From assembly GCA_963826505.1 (NCBI GenBank), contig CAWGXG010000007.1:744001-808000 (forward strand): a DNA stretch of 64,000 bases, read 5' to 3'. Made by a program: the position numbers and the translations under genes. The notes beneath the pieces are model-generated. The model did not search any database. It saw nothing but the letters and a program-made list of their open reading frames with translations, and had not been told where the DNA came from. The stretch comes from CAWGXG01 sp963826505. Lineage in GTDB: Bacteria > Chloroflexota > Anaerolineae > Aggregatilineales > Aggregatilineaceae. Within the stretch, counting starts at the first letter, position 1; every line of letters begins with the position of its first letter. Below are positions 9,204 to 18,670 of this stretch, one piece after another.

Positions 9204-10176
9204 GTGATTACGAACAACATGGTGCTGCCCAAAATTGAAGGGGACGCCACGTCGCAGAAGTACGGGCGCTTCATCATCAGCCCCCTGGAGCAGGGATATG
9301 GCATCACGGTCGGCAATGCGCTGCGCCGGGTGCTGCTCTCCTCGCTGCCGGGTGCGGCGGTGACCTCGATCCGTGTATCGGGCGTCCATCACGAGTTCTC
9401 GGCGATCCCACATGTCCGCGAGGACATGACGCAGTTGATCTTGCAGGTCAAGCAAGCTGCGGCTCAAGCTGTATGACGCCGAATCGGCGCGTTTGCGGCT
9501 GGAAGTTCATGGCGGAGGCACGGTGACCGCGGCGGATATTCTGCTGCCCGCGGAAGTCGAGATGATGAACCCCGACCTTTACCTGTTCACGGTAGACTCG
9601 GACGACGCCCAGCTTGAAATCGAGTTCACAGTGCAGACGGGGCGCGGGTTCTCGCCCTCAGAAGAGCGGGGCCGCCTGCCGATCGGCGAGCTGCCGGTTG
9701 ATGCGACCTTCAGCCCCATCAAGCGCGTGAACTACGATGTGGAGCGCGCGCGCGTTGGGCAGCGCACGAATTACGACAAACTCATCCTGGAAATCTGGAC
9801 CGACGGCACGATCCGCCCCGAAGAAGCGATGAGCCAGTCTGCTGAAATCTTGATGAAGCACCTGATCATCATCGCAGGCGTCAGCGAGGAATCGCTCATG
9901 CCGCAGATCGAGGAAGAGGTCGAGCCCGACCCCAACGCGCTGCCACCGGAGACCTACGAAACCCCGATCGAAACGCTGGATCTGAGCGTGCGCGTGTTTA
10001 ATTCACTCAAGCGTACCGGGATCACCAACGTGGGCGAAGTGTTGGAGATGCTCGATCGCGGACCGGACGCGATGTTGGCCATTCGTAATTTTGGCGAAAA
10101 ATCGCTGGATGAGTTGGTGACGCGGCTGAAGGAGAAGAATTATCTCCCCGCCGATCACGATATCTTCAACAGCTAG
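9204..10176 (+). CDS. rpoA: DNA-directed RNA polymerase alpha subunit, one frameshift
   Basis: GTG 9204 is chosen because TAGAGGAGGGGAC precedes it. The N-terminal domain shows KYGRFIISPLEQGYGITVGNALRRVLLSSL, the assembly signature. An extra base at about 9455 (AAGCAAGCTGCGG) shifts the frame, which then continues LRLKLYDAESARLRLEVHG. The C-terminal domain has LDLSVRVFNSLKRTGI and IRNFGEKSLDELVTRL, the helices that touch DNA and activators. Joined, it is about 323 residues, normal size. Confidence 0.93.
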
Positions 10177-10207
10177 GCCAAACCGAGAACAACGAGGAAG
10201 CGGGTCG

Positions 10208-10598
10208 ATGAGACACAAAGTAGCTGGCAAGAAGCTGAGCCGTGACGGCGATCACCGTAAGGCTTTGCGCCGGAACCTGATGAACGCGCTGTTTCAACAT
10301 GAGAGCATCACCACCACCCAGGCCAAGGCCGACGCGGTGCGCGGTGAAGCTGAGAAAATGATCACTATGGCTAAGCGCGCGCTGGCCCACGAAGACAAGA
10401 TGCGTGGTGTCCATGCCCGGCGTGTGCTGTTCGCGCGACTGCGCAATAAAGAGAACGTCGCCAAGATTTTCGACGAGCTGGCTCCCCGCTACGAAATCAC
10501 GTCCGGGCGGGTACACGCGGGTCTACAAAATGGGCCTGCGTCTGGGCGATGCCGCGCCGATGGTGATGTTGGAACTTGTGGATAGAGAAGAGGCGTAA
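10208..10598 (+). CDS. rplQ: 50S ribosomal protein L17 (bL17), one frameshift
   Basis: MRHKVAGKKLSRDGDHRKALRRNLM...HESITTTQAKADAVR is canonical L17. An extra G at about 10505-10511 (GGGCGGG) shifts the frame just before the conserved ending RYTRVYKMGLRLGDAAPMVMLELVDREEA. Joined length is about 129 residues. It directly follows rpoA as expected. Confidence 0.92.
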
Positions 10599-10607
10599 CA
10601 GGGCACG

Positions 10608-11385
10608 ATGGCCCACGCTGCCCGCCTGACGCGCTACCGGGCGGTCGTTGCCTACGATGGCACGGCCTACTATGGGTACCAGCGCCAGGGGGGTGGCACG
10701 CCGACTGTTCAAGGCGCGATCGAAACGGCGATCGCGCAGGTGACTGGGGAACCAGCCACTGTGAGCGCGGCAGGGCGGACCGACACAGGCGTACATGCCA
10801 CCGGGCAGGTCATCGCGTTTGATGTAGCGTGGAAACATGCGCCAGAGGCGCTGTGGCGCGCCATCAACGCCAATCTGCCCCACGACATCGCGCTGCTCAG
10901 CTTGAGCATGGCCGACCCTGAGTTTCACCCGCGCTATGATGCGCGCAGCCGGATGTACGAATACGTTTTGTATGTCGCTCCGGCGCGACAGCCGCTTTTA
11001 GACCGTTATGCCTGGCATGTGCCGGTGCGCGAGCCGCTCGACGTGAATGCCATGCAGGCGGCGGCGGGTGTCCTGGTGGGCACCCACGATTTTGCAGCGT
11101 TCGGACAGCCGCCCCAAGGCGAGAACACAGTCCGCGAGGTGCATGCGCTCGGACATAGAGGTACTCCTGGGGGCCAGGCCGGGCGAGCAAGTCATCCGGT
11201 ATACGGTAGAGGCCAACGCCTTTTTGTACCGGATGGTGCGGCGGTTGGTGGGGGCACTGGCCCGTGTGGGCACGGGTGCACTGGCCACCGGCGCTTTTGA
11301 GGAGGCTTTTCGCGCGGCTGATGGCGCTTGGCCTAACCAAACTGCACCCGCGTGCGGGCTGTGCTTGATAAAAGTCACGTATTAA
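10608..11385 (+). CDS. truA: tRNA pseudouridine(38-40) synthase TruA, one frameshift
   Basis: Pseudouridylates positions 38-40 of tRNA anticodon stems. The catalytic segment AAGRTDTGVHATGQV contains the nucleophile Asp. YDARSRMYEYVLY and THDFAAFG are family motifs. At about 11141-11142 (GGTGCATG) an extra base shifts the frame, and the conserved ending FLYRMVRRLVGALARVGTG follows in the +1 frame. The joined length is about 258 residues. It sits between rplQ and rplM as in many bacteria. Confidence 0.92.
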
Positions 11386-11421
11386 ACGAGCGGGGAGACG
11401 CCCGCTGGAGTAAGTGGAATC

Positions 11422-11857
11422 ATGAAGATCAAAACGTACTCACCAAAGGTAGATGACATCCAGCGCGAGTGGTTTGTAATTGATGCGCAGGGCAAAACAT
11501 TGGGGCGTCTCGCCACCGAAGTTGCGCGGCTGCTGCATGGCAAGCACAAACCCATCTATGCAACGCACATGGACACCGGCGACTTTGTGATCGTCATCAA
11601 CGCTGAAAAGATTCGCGTCACCGGTCGAAAGCTCGAACAAAAGCGGTACTACCGCCATTCAGGTTATCCGGGCGGCATCAAGTCGCGCACCCTGAACGAG
11701 ATGCTCAACCAGTACCCGGACCGCGTGATCCGTCTCGCGGTACACGGGATGCTGCCGAAGAATCGCCTCGGTCGCCAGATGATCAAGAAGCTCAAGGTGT
11801 ACGCGGGTCGCTACTCACCCGCACCAGGCGCAACAGCCGAAGGTCTACGAGCTGTAA
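11422..11857 (+). CDS. rplM: 50S ribosomal protein L13 (uL13), frameshift near C-terminus
   Basis: The main frame has the L13 signature (REWFVIDAQGKTLGRLATEVARLLHGKHKP, YYRHSGYPGGIKSRT, AVHGMLPKNRLGRQM). Near 11805-11815 the frame changes by +1, giving the usual HPHQAQQPKVYEL end with stop at 11855-11857. Joined length is about 145 residues. It is paired with rpsI. Confidence 0.92.
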
Positions 11858-11876
11858 GGACTAAAGAGGACACATT

Positions 11877-12272
11877 ATGTCGACACAGTACTACGAAGGC
11901 ATTGGACGGCGTAAAACGGCGACGGCGCGTGTGCGGATTTGGACGGGCGGCAATGGCTCGGTCATCATCAACGACAAGCCCGGCGACGACTTTCTGCCGC
12001 GTGAAGGTGACCTGGAAACCGCGCTCGAACCGCTGCGCACGGTCGGCCAGGAAGCCGCCTACAACGTCACCGTCAAGGTGAAGGGCGGCGGAATCAGCGG
12101 CCAGCGTGATGCGATCAAGCTGGGGCTGGCCCGCGCGCTGTTGCTGGTCGATCCCGAGTGGCGTAATGCGCTGCGCCAGGGCAAATACCTCTCGCGCGAC
12201 CCGCGCATCAAAGAGCGTAAGAAACCCGGTCTCAAGCGCGCGCGCAAGGCCCCGACCTACACCAAGCGTTAA
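11877..12272 (+). CDS. rpsI: 30S ribosomal protein S9 (uS9)
   Basis: The 131-residue intact protein has YEGIGRRKTATARVRI at the start, GGGISGQRDAIKLGLARALL in the middle and the basic C-terminal tail RKKPGLKRARKAPTYTKR, whose last residues contact P-site tRNA. It is the last ribosomal gene of this run. A short GACCCG/CGGGTC inverted repeat lies 20 nt downstream but lacks a T-run. Confidence 0.96.
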   Translation: MSTQYYEGIGRRKTATARVRIWTGGNGSVIINDKPGDDFLPREGDLETALEPLRTVGQEAAYNVTVKVKGGGISGQRDAIKLGLARALLLVDPEWRNALRQGKYLSRDPRIKERKKPGLKRARKAPTYTKR

Positions 12273-12458
12273 TCTGTCGGCAGACCCGCTTACCGGGTCC
12301 CGTCGTCGCGATTTTGGTCAAAGAGCAGGCAAATCCCTTTGGGGCATCCCAGGGGTTATGTCTGCTTTGTGCTGTATAGGGGATAATAGGTGTAGTGCCG
12401 TACGCGCGTTTTCATGCTCACACATTGTTCTGCCGGTTCTAGCGAGGGAGAACTGACC

Positions 12459-12980
12459 GTGAAGATCGTGCCGTTGATCAGCCTGCTGCTGTTGGGATGT
12501 CTCGGTTTACTGCTGGCGGCGTGGGTGGGCCTGGGCGCAAGCATCTCCATTCGATCCGCCACCCCGACTCCAACTGCCACGGAGGAGATCTGCTCCTCTA
12601 ACCCGTATTACGCGAAGGCGATTATCGCGATGAACCATATGGGTGACAATCCCGTGTCGCCGCCCTATCCCGCTGCTCAGTACAGCCACGCTGTGTTAGA
12701 CTCACTATACGACCAGTTGTACGCTGAAGGTAAGGTGGGGCCGATTCCGCCGGCGTGCCAGGTGACGGCGCGCCAGACCGTGACCGTCTATACTACGCCG
12801 GACGCAGCCTCCGCGCCGCTGTGGACGTTATCTGCCGGTGATTCGCTGGACGTCTACGGGCGTAACGATGGCACGACCTGGTTTAGTGTGTTGTCGCCGG
12901 GCGGGTGGGGTTGGGTCAGCGCGGACGCGGTCGATCTTCAGCCCGGGGCCGAGGTTGACCTGATGCCGATTATGGGATAG
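12459..12980 (+). CDS. Membrane-anchored protein with SH3-like domain
   Basis: GTG 12459 follows GGGAGAACTGACC. Residues 1-25 form one hydrophobic anchor or signal segment. A Thr/Pro-rich linker (TPTPTATEE) follows, then a region with two cysteines and YYAKAII. The last 70 residues resemble a bacterial SH3-type domain (TVYTTPDAASAPLWTLSAGDSLDVYGR, WFSVLSPGGWGWVSADAV). It is probably extracytoplasmic and may bind the cell envelope; the exact role is unknown. A gap of about 185 nt separates it from rpsI. Confidence 0.6.
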   Translation: MKIVPLISLLLLGCLGLLLAAWVGLGASISIRSATPTPTATEEICSSNPYYAKAIIAMNHMGDNPVSPPYPAAQYSHAVLDSLYDQLYAEGKVGPIPPACQVTARQTVTVYTTPDAASAPLWTLSAGDSLDVYGRNDGTTWFSVLSPGGWGWVSADAVDLQPGAEVDLMPIMG

Positions 12981-13073
12981 CCTCTGGACGACTGATCCGG
13001 GCGGCGTCAGGCTCCCGGTTTGCTGGCGGGCTGTGAGGCTCGCGGCTTCATTTTGATGGACAAGGATACCTGC

Positions 13074-14225
13074 ATGACCACTCACGTTGATCTCGCATGG
13101 GAGCACATCGCGCCCGCGCTGCGCGTGTTGGAGGCCGAACACCTGCCGGGCTTGCAACTGTTCGGCGCGGCAGAGATCGCCGCGCAGCATCACCCGCCCC
13201 TCAATCCCGATGTGGCGGCGCTGTTGTTGGCGGTCGCCCCGGCAGACGTGCCCGCGCTGCGACGCGTGCTGCTCAATCAGTATCCGGACGCGCACCCGAT
13301 CCGCATCGTGCGCGGTAAGGTCCAGGCGCTCACTGTCAGCGAGTCGACTTTGGCCGAGTTGGATGGCATCACGTGGGATGGCGGGCAGTCAGACGCGTGG
13401 GCGGCGCTGTTCGTGCCCGCGCTGCCGGTTGCCAGCAGCTTCGAACGTTTCCAGGAGACAATTGCGCATTTGCGCGCCCCAGAGGGCTGTCCCTGGGATC
13501 GCAAGCAGACCCATGCCTCGCTGCGCCCGTATCTGCTCGAAGAAACGTATGAAGTACTCGATGCGCTCGACGCCGGAGACGTAGCCGCCCTGCGCGAGGA
13601 ACTGGGCGATCTGCTGCTGCAAGTCGTGCTGCACAGCCAGATCGCGATCGATCTGGGCGAATTTCGCATGGCGGACGTGATCGCCGGGCTCAACGCCAAG
13701 ATCGTACGGCGGCATCCGCACGTGTGGGGCAGCGTCAACGTCAACGATGAGGGCGACGTCCTCACCAATTGGGATAAACTGAAACAGGCGGAGAAGGCTG
13801 AGAACGGCGCTAAGAACGGCAAGAACGGTGACCAACCTGCGTCACGGCTGGCGGGCGTGTCGAAGGCGCTGCCCGCGCTGTCGCAGGCGTTCACGTACCA
13901 GGACCGCGCCGCGCGCGTGCGCTTCGATTGGGATACGATCGAACCGGTGATCGCCAAAATTCACGAAGAGATCGCGGAAGTTGACACCGCCGAGACAGAC
14001 GCCGAGCGTGAAGGCGAGATCGGCGATCTGCTGTTCGCGGTCGTGAATTGGGCGCGCTGGCTGGGCGTGGACCCAGAGTCCGCGCTGCGTGATACCAACG
14101 CACGCTTTGCGCGACGCTTTGGTTACATCGAGGAACAGGTCGCCGTGCAAGGACGCGCTTTTGAGGAGTTGTCGCTGGCCGAAATGGATGTGTTATGGGA
14201 AGAGGCCAAGGCGCACGGGCTGTGA
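13074..14225 (+). CDS. mazG: Nucleoside triphosphate pyrophosphohydrolase MazG
   Basis: Hydrolyses NTPs to NMP and PPi, often as housecleaning. ATG 13074 is preferred because AAGGATACCTGC precedes it; ATG 13056 is an alternative. Residues about 1-120 resemble no full domain and may be a remnant of the methylase-like region found fused to MazG in YabN-type proteins. Two MazG repeats follow: LRAPEGCPWDRKQTHASLRPYLLEETYEV..EELGDLLLQVVLHS, and then IHEEIAEVDTAE...GEIGDLLFAVVNWARWL, both with ExxE/ExxD metal motifs. An Asn/Gly/Lys-rich linker interrupts the second half. Confidence 0.88.
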   Translation: MTTHVDLAWEHIAPALRVLEAEHLPGLQLFGAAEIAAQHHPPLNPDVAALLLAVAPADVPALRRVLLNQYPDAHPIRIVRGKVQALTVSESTLAELDGITWDGGQSDAWAALFVPALPVASSFERFQETIAHLRAPEGCPWDRKQTHASLRPYLLEETYEVLDALDAGDVAALREELGDLLLQVVLHSQIAIDLGEFRMADVIAGLNAKIVRRHPHVWGSVNVNDEGDVLTNWDKLKQAEKAENGAKNGKNGDQPASRLAGVSKALPALSQAFTYQDRAARVRFDWDTIEPVIAKIHEEIAEVDTAETDAEREGEIGDLLFAVVNWARWLGVDPESALRDTNARFARRFGYIEEQVAVQGRAFEELSLAEMDVLWEEAKAHGL

Positions 14226-14245
14226 TCGCAGCGGGAGACAGGCGC

Positions 14246-14276
14246 AAAAAATCCCGGCACAATAACTGTGTCGGGA
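14246..14276 (-). terminator. Rho-independent terminator of tRNA-Pro
   Basis: On the minus strand a 10-bp stem (TCCCGACACA / TGTGCCGGGA, one wobble) with a 5-nt loop is followed at once by TTTTTT. It lies 5 nt beyond the tRNA 3' end, so it ends that transcript. Confidence 0.8.
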
Positions 14277-14281
14277 GATTG

Positions 14282-14356
14282 TCGGGGCGCCCGGATTTGA
14301 ACCGGGGACCTCATCGACCCGAACGATGCGCGCTAGCCAAGCTGCGCTACGCCCCG
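14282..14356 (-). tRNA. tRNA-Pro(CGG)
   Basis: Read on the minus strand the sequence folds as a complete cloverleaf: acceptor CGGGGCG/CGCCCCG, D-arm GCGC...GCGC, anticodon stem CATCG/CGATG with loop TTCGGGT (anticodon CGG), variable loop, T-arm CCCGG-TTCAAAT-CCGGG. The C1-G72 pair with A73 is typical of tRNA-Pro. CCA is not encoded. It lies convergent to mazG. Confidence 0.95.
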
Positions 14357-14408
14357 AAGTAGTGAGTAGTGTACATCGAGTTTGGTAGGTTGGCAAGGAC
14401 CAAAATTT

Positions 14409-15029
14409 ATGGCACAGAGCAGCAAAACACCTCAATTCAACACGCTGACCGATTATATGCGTTACATCACTGGCGGCCTGACGTCGCGCATCGGGCGCTT
14501 TGTGGCGAGTTGGGGCGTATCGCCCGATCTCATCACGTTGGCCGGGCTGCTGTCGGTCACAATCGCGTCGATTGTGATCGCGCAGGGGGAATTTTTCTGG
14601 GGAGCCGTGATTATCATCGTGGGCGCGCCGCTCGACGCCATTGACGGTGCCGTCGCGCGCGCGATGGGGCGCAAGGGTCGCTTCGGCGCGCTGTGGGACT
14701 CCACGCTGGATCGCTATGCCGACGGGTTCATTTTCCTGGCCCTGGCCTATTATTACAGCACACAGGGCAATCACGGCGCGGTCGTGCTGGCCATCCTGGC
14801 GCAGATCGGGACGCAGCTGGTGTCCTACGTCCGCGCGCGCGCCGAAGGGCTGGACCTGGAATGCAAAGTCGGGCTGCTCACGCGCATGGAACGCATGATT
14901 ATCATTCTGGTGATGCTGGTGACCGGGCTGGTGGTGCCGGGGTTGTGGATTCTGGCGATCGGCACGAATATCACCGCGATGCAGCGTGTCTGGCACGTAT
15001 ACGGCTTGCTGAAAGCCAGAGACGCCTGA
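14409..15029 (+). CDS. CDP-alcohol phosphatidyltransferase family protein
   Basis: Transfers a phosphatidyl group from CDP-diacylglycerol to an alcohol acceptor (glycerol-3-phosphate or inositol-phosphate type) in the membrane. The diagnostic motif DxxDGxxARx8GxxxDxxxD is complete at about residues 77-103 (DAIDGAVARAMG...FGALWDSTLD). Five to six hydrophobic segments are visible. ATG 14409 follows AAGGAC. The 206-residue length fits the family. The acceptor alcohol cannot be decided from sequence. Next to lgt it suggests a small envelope-lipid operon. Confidence 0.85.
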   Translation: MAQSSKTPQFNTLTDYMRYITGGLTSRIGRFVASWGVSPDLITLAGLLSVTIASIVIAQGEFFWGAVIIIVGAPLDAIDGAVARAMGRKGRFGALWDSTLDRYADGFIFLALAYYYSTQGNHGAVVLAILAQIGTQLVSYVRARAEGLDLECKVGLLTRMERMIIILVMLVTGLVVPGLWILAIGTNITAMQRVWHVYGLLKARDA

Positions 15030-15071
15030 TTTTTCCCTGTCAAGCCGACTCTCAATGGGGAGGTCGCCCTC

Positions 15072-15938
15072 ATGACTTTGCATCGTCGCGGGCTGGAAAT
15101 CGGCCCTTTTGACCTTTTTGGTCTGACGATTCACCCGACGTTTCATTTCTACGGGCTGATCATCGTCACCGGGATTTTGTTGGCGGCGTGGCTCACCGCG
15201 TGGATGGCGCAGCACGACAAAGACAAGGACCCGGATCACGTATGGAACGCCCTGATCTGGATCGTGCTGCTGGCCGTGATCTTTGCGCGCGCCTGGCATG
15301 TGCTGTTCCCGTCGGTGTCTTCGGTGGAGGCTGGGCGGACCGCCTACTGGTATCTGTCGCATCCTTTCGACCTGCACGACGGCCCGTTCATCATCTGGAG
15401 CGGCGGCCTGTCCATCTTCGGGGCGGTGTTGGGCGGCGCGTTGGGCGTGGTGCTGTACGCGCGCAAATATAAGCTCGACATCCTGTCGTGGATCGATATT
15501 GCGGCGGTTGCGGTCCCCTTGGGGCAGGCGATCGGGCGCTGGGGCAATTACATCAACGAGGAACTATACGGCAAGCCGACCGATCTCCCGTGGGGCATCC
15601 GCGTGAGCAATCCCCCGCCCGGCTACGCGGCGGATACCCGTTTTCATCCCCTGTTTCTCTACGAATCGCTGTGGAATCTGGTCACAGTGGGCGTGCTGCT
15701 GTATGCCTGGCTGCACTGGCGCAATCGCCTGAAAAAGGGCGATTTCCTGCTGTTTTACCTGCTCGCCTATGGCACCGGGCGCTTCCTGCTGGAATATCTG
15801 CGCCTGGAGGTAACGCTCTCTGGCGGCGTCAACGTCTCGCAGGCGGTCAGTGGGGTTTCGGCGCTGCTGGCGCTGGTGCTGCTGTTGATCCGCCACCGGG
15901 TCGACCTGCAACGCTGGCTGCGGCAGCGAGCCGCGTAA
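15072..15938 (+). CDS. lgt: Phosphatidylglycerol-prolipoprotein diacylglyceryl transferase
   Basis: Transfers diacylglycerol to the lipobox Cys of prolipoproteins. The 288-residue multi-pass membrane protein has the Lgt signature GQAIGRWGNYINEELYG with the key Arg, Asn and Glu. The HGGL-like motif appears as SGGLSIFGAVLGG (His replaced by Ser). The C-terminal GTGRFLLEYLR segment is also typical. A lipoprotein substrate with a lipobox is encoded in this window at 55936. Confidence 0.93.
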   Translation: MTLHRRGLEIGPFDLFGLTIHPTFHFYGLIIVTGILLAAWLTAWMAQHDKDKDPDHVWNALIWIVLLAVIFARAWHVLFPSVSSVEAGRTAYWYLSHPFDLHDGPFIIWSGGLSIFGAVLGGALGVVLYARKYKLDILSWIDIAAVAVPLGQAIGRWGNYINEELYGKPTDLPWGIRVSNPPPGYAADTRFHPLFLYESLWNLVTVGVLLYAWLHWRNRLKKGDFLLFYLLAYGTGRFLLEYLRLEVTLSGGVNVSQAVSGVSALLALVLLLIRHRVDLQRWLRQRAA

Positions 15939-15990
15939 CGGCAGACCCGCCGATCCGCGATCAATTTCTGCGCATCAACCAGCGATTACA

Positions 15991-16032
15991 CCGCAGGCGC
16001 ACCTCGCTCACCATGCGCCTGCGGGCGTTTTT
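15991..16032 (+). terminator. Rho-independent terminator after lgt
   Basis: A perfect 11-bp stem (CCGCAGGCGCA / TGCGCCTGCGG) with a 12-nt loop is followed by GCG and TTTTT. It lies about 50 nt after lgt, separating it from the ABC exporter genes. Confidence 0.8.
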
Positions 16033-16141
16033 AGAATTTTTCACACAGATTCAAACCGGGGTTTTATGGGATATGCCATGTAGCGCCTCTACAATTTAGG
16101 GTGGAGGAGTGTCAGACTGGCAGGAGGCGGCCCACACCACC

Positions 16142-17096
16142 ATGATTGAAGCGTACGAACTGACCAAAGATTTCAAGCAGTTCCGCGCGGTCGATCGCGT
16201 CACGTTCACGGTCGAGCCGGGGACGGTCTTTGCGATTCTAGGGCCGAACGGGGCCGGTAAGACGACCACCGTGCGCATGTTGACCTCGATCTTGCAGCCG
16301 ACATCGGGCTGGGCACGCGTGGCGGGTTTCGACGTGGTGACACAGCCGTCAGCGGTGCGCGCTTCGGTCGGCGTGCTGACCGAGCAGCACGGGCTGTACG
16401 AGCGCATGAAAGGTATCGAGTATCTCGAGTTTTTCGCGCGTATTTATCACCTGACGCCTGAACAACGGGCGCGCCGTCCGCTGCAGTTGATGGAGCATTT
16501 CGGGTTGGGTGACGCGCTCGACAAGCGGCTGGGGGAATATTCCAAAGGCATGAAGCAAAAGCTCGCGCTGGTACGCGCCATGCTGCATGACCCGCTGGTG
16601 CTGCTGCTGGACGAGCCGACCTCCGCGATGGACCCGCAGAGCGCCAAACTGGTGCGCGACGCGATCCGCGATTTGCAGCGCGAAGAGCGCACCATCACGA
16701 TCACCACCCACAACCTGACCGAGGCACAAAATCTGGCCGACCGCATCGCCGTGATCCGGCGCGGGCGGCATCATCGCCAACGGGACCTTCCGCGAGCTGT
16801 CGCAGCGTTTTGTCGGCCAGCCGCTGATGGAACTGCGCCTGACTCAGCATCTCAACGGCGCAGCGGGCGAGCTGCGCGATATGGTCGAGATTGTAGAGAC
16901 GGGTGACGACTGGCTGCGCTATCGCACGCCGCACCCGGAGGACGCGAATCCCCAGGTGATCCGGCGCTTGACGGGCGCGGGCGTGGACATCGTGACGCTG
17001 AGTGAAGTCTCGCGCACGCTGGAAGACGTGTATTTGCAGATCGTCCACGAAGACGAAGGACAGGAACACCATGACGAGCCTGACGGACGGAATTGA
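16142..17096 (+). CDS. ABC transporter ATP-binding protein (ABC-2 export type), one frameshift
   Basis: Energises the permease encoded next. Walker A is GPNGAGKTTT, the signature is EYSKGMKQKLALVRAM, Walker B is LVLLLDEPTSAMD and the switch His is in TITTHNLTEA. At about 16769 (CGGCATCATC) an extra base shifts the frame, and the +1 frame continues RIIANGTFRELSQRFVG to the stop at 17096. ATG 16142 is preferred; an in-frame GTG at 16109 with GGAGGA abutting it is the alternative. It overlaps the permease by 26 nt. Substrate is unknown. Confidence 0.88.
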
Positions 17097-18585
17097 ACGC
17101 CGCGCGCCGGTGCGCGTCCCCGAATCAGATCGGCTGACGCGGGCGTCCTTGCGCCAGACGCTCGACAACGCGCTGATCGTGACGCGGCGCGAAGTGCGCG
17201 ACAGCCTGCGTGATTGGCGCATCATGGTGCCGATCTTCCTGCTGACGTTGATCTTCCCGCTGCTGGCGAACGTCATCACGCGCATATTCACCGGCTATTT
17301 TGAGAACAACGGCGCGCAGGACTTGCTGCCCGCGCTGCTGCCGCTGATGCCGATGATCGTCGGGTTTTTCCCCGTGTCGATCTCGCTGGTGATCGCGCTG
17401 GAAACGTTCGTGGGCGAGAAAGAACGGCTCAGCCTGGAACCACTGCTCTCCACGCCGCTGACCAACCTGGAGCTGTACCTGGGTAAATCGCTGGCGTCCA
17501 TGCTGCCCCCGCTGCTGGCGAGCTATGCTGGCATCGCGATTTACGTCAGCGGGCTGGTGCTCGGCTCGACTCATTGGCGGCCCCCGGCGCTCCTGATCGT
17601 GCAGATCATGGTGCTGACGACGGTGCAGGCGCTGGTCATGGTCACGGGCGCGGTGGTCATCTCCAGCCAGACGACTTCCACCCGCGCGGCGAATTTGCTG
17701 GCGAGTTTCATCATCATTCCGGTGTCGATGCTGGTTATGCTCGAAGGCACGATCATGGTGCAGCCGCACCAGCGTTACTTGCTGTGGTATATCGCGGCGG
17801 GCGTCGGCGTGACGATTGTGCTGCTGGTCCGCATGGGCGCGCGCATCTTCAACCGCGAGGAACTGTTGGGCCGCACCCTGGATCAACTCAATTTCCGCTG
17901 GGTGGCGCGCGTGTTCTGGCAGGAATTTCGCGGCCCCATCGGCGAACGCTTCAACATAGTGCGGTGGTACCGGCTGAGCGTGTTCCCGGCAGTGCGCCAC
18001 TTGAAGCGTCCGGCGATCGTCGTGCTCATCTGCATCGCGATTGCCGTGCTGGGTGGTCTGATCGCGGCGCAGATCTGGCCCGTGCCGCTCGACCAGTTCA
18101 AGGCGAACGATCAAACACTGTTGGACAACCTCCAATCGTGGTTTGAGCTGGGGCAGGATAACCCGAACCTGGTCGCGATGGCCGCCGGACAAAATCTGCG
18201 TGTGCTGATGGCCGCCACGATTCTCGGCATCTTCACGTTCGGCGTGATGGCGATCGTGCTGGTGATCGCTCCCTTTGGGATTCTGGGATTCATCATCGGG
18301 CAGGTGGTGGGATCCGGACTCAGTCCGCTGCCGTTTATCCTGGCGGTCGTCCCACACGGGGTGGTCGAAGTCCCCGCGATTATGCTGGCAGGAGCGGCGG
18401 CGCTGCGCCTGGGCAGCATCATCACGCGCCCGCCCGAAGGCTTGACGGTGGGCGAAGCGTGGCTGCACGCGCTGGCCGACGTAGTCAAGATCGGGTTAGG
18501 GCTGGTCCTGCCGATGATTCTGTTCGCGGCGGTGCTGGAGGTGTCACTGACCCCGCGCGTGGTCGAATTTGTGCTCAGCCTGTAG
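17071..18585 (+). CDS. ABC-2 type permease fused to a SpoIIM-like domain
   Basis: ATG 17071 follows AGGAACACC. The first half (about residues 1-290) is an ABC-2 permease with six hydrophobic segments and an FVGEKERLSLEPLLSTPLTN loop typical of this class. After a 100-residue cytosolic link the C-terminal part has a SpoIIM/DUF95-like pattern: LGIFTFGVMAIVLV...LPFILAVVPHGVVEVPAIMLAGAAALRLG, where the PHGxxEvPA motif is diagnostic. The fusion joins exporter and SpoIIM in one 504-residue chain. It pairs with the ATPase upstream. Substrate is unknown. Confidence 0.82.
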   Translation: MTSLTDGIERRAPVRVPESDRLTRASLRQTLDNALIVTRREVRDSLRDWRIMVPIFLLTLIFPLLANVITRIFTGYFENNGAQDLLPALLPLMPMIVGFFPVSISLVIALETFVGEKERLSLEPLLSTPLTNLELYLGKSLASMLPPLLASYAGIAIYVSGLVLGSTHWRPPALLIVQIMVLTTVQALVMVTGAVVISSQTTSTRAANLLASFIIIPVSMLVMLEGTIMVQPHQRYLLWYIAAGVGVTIVLLVRMGARIFNREELLGRTLDQLNFRWVARVFWQEFRGPIGERFNIVRWYRLSVFPAVRHLKRPAIVVLICIAIAVLGGLIAAQIWPVPLDQFKANDQTLLDNLQSWFELGQDNPNLVAMAAGQNLRVLMAATILGIFTFGVMAIVLVIAPFGILGFIIGQVVGSGLSPLPFILAVVPHGVVEVPAIMLAGAAALRLGSIITRPPEGLTVGEAWLHALADVVKIGLGLVLPMILFAAVLEVSLTPRVVEFVLSL

Positions 18586-18670
18586 TCGTGCTATACAGTA
18601 TCCTATGCGTGTGTGATCGGGTGGGCGGTTGCGAAATTGCCTGCCCCTGGTTTTTTTGACAGGATATCGC

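Noticed and set aside
1..12272. Programmed +1 frameshifting in many ribosomal genes
   Set aside because: No shared slippery site or stop-codon arrangement such as the RF2 type is seen, and the sites differ in codon and position. Sequence error explains them better.
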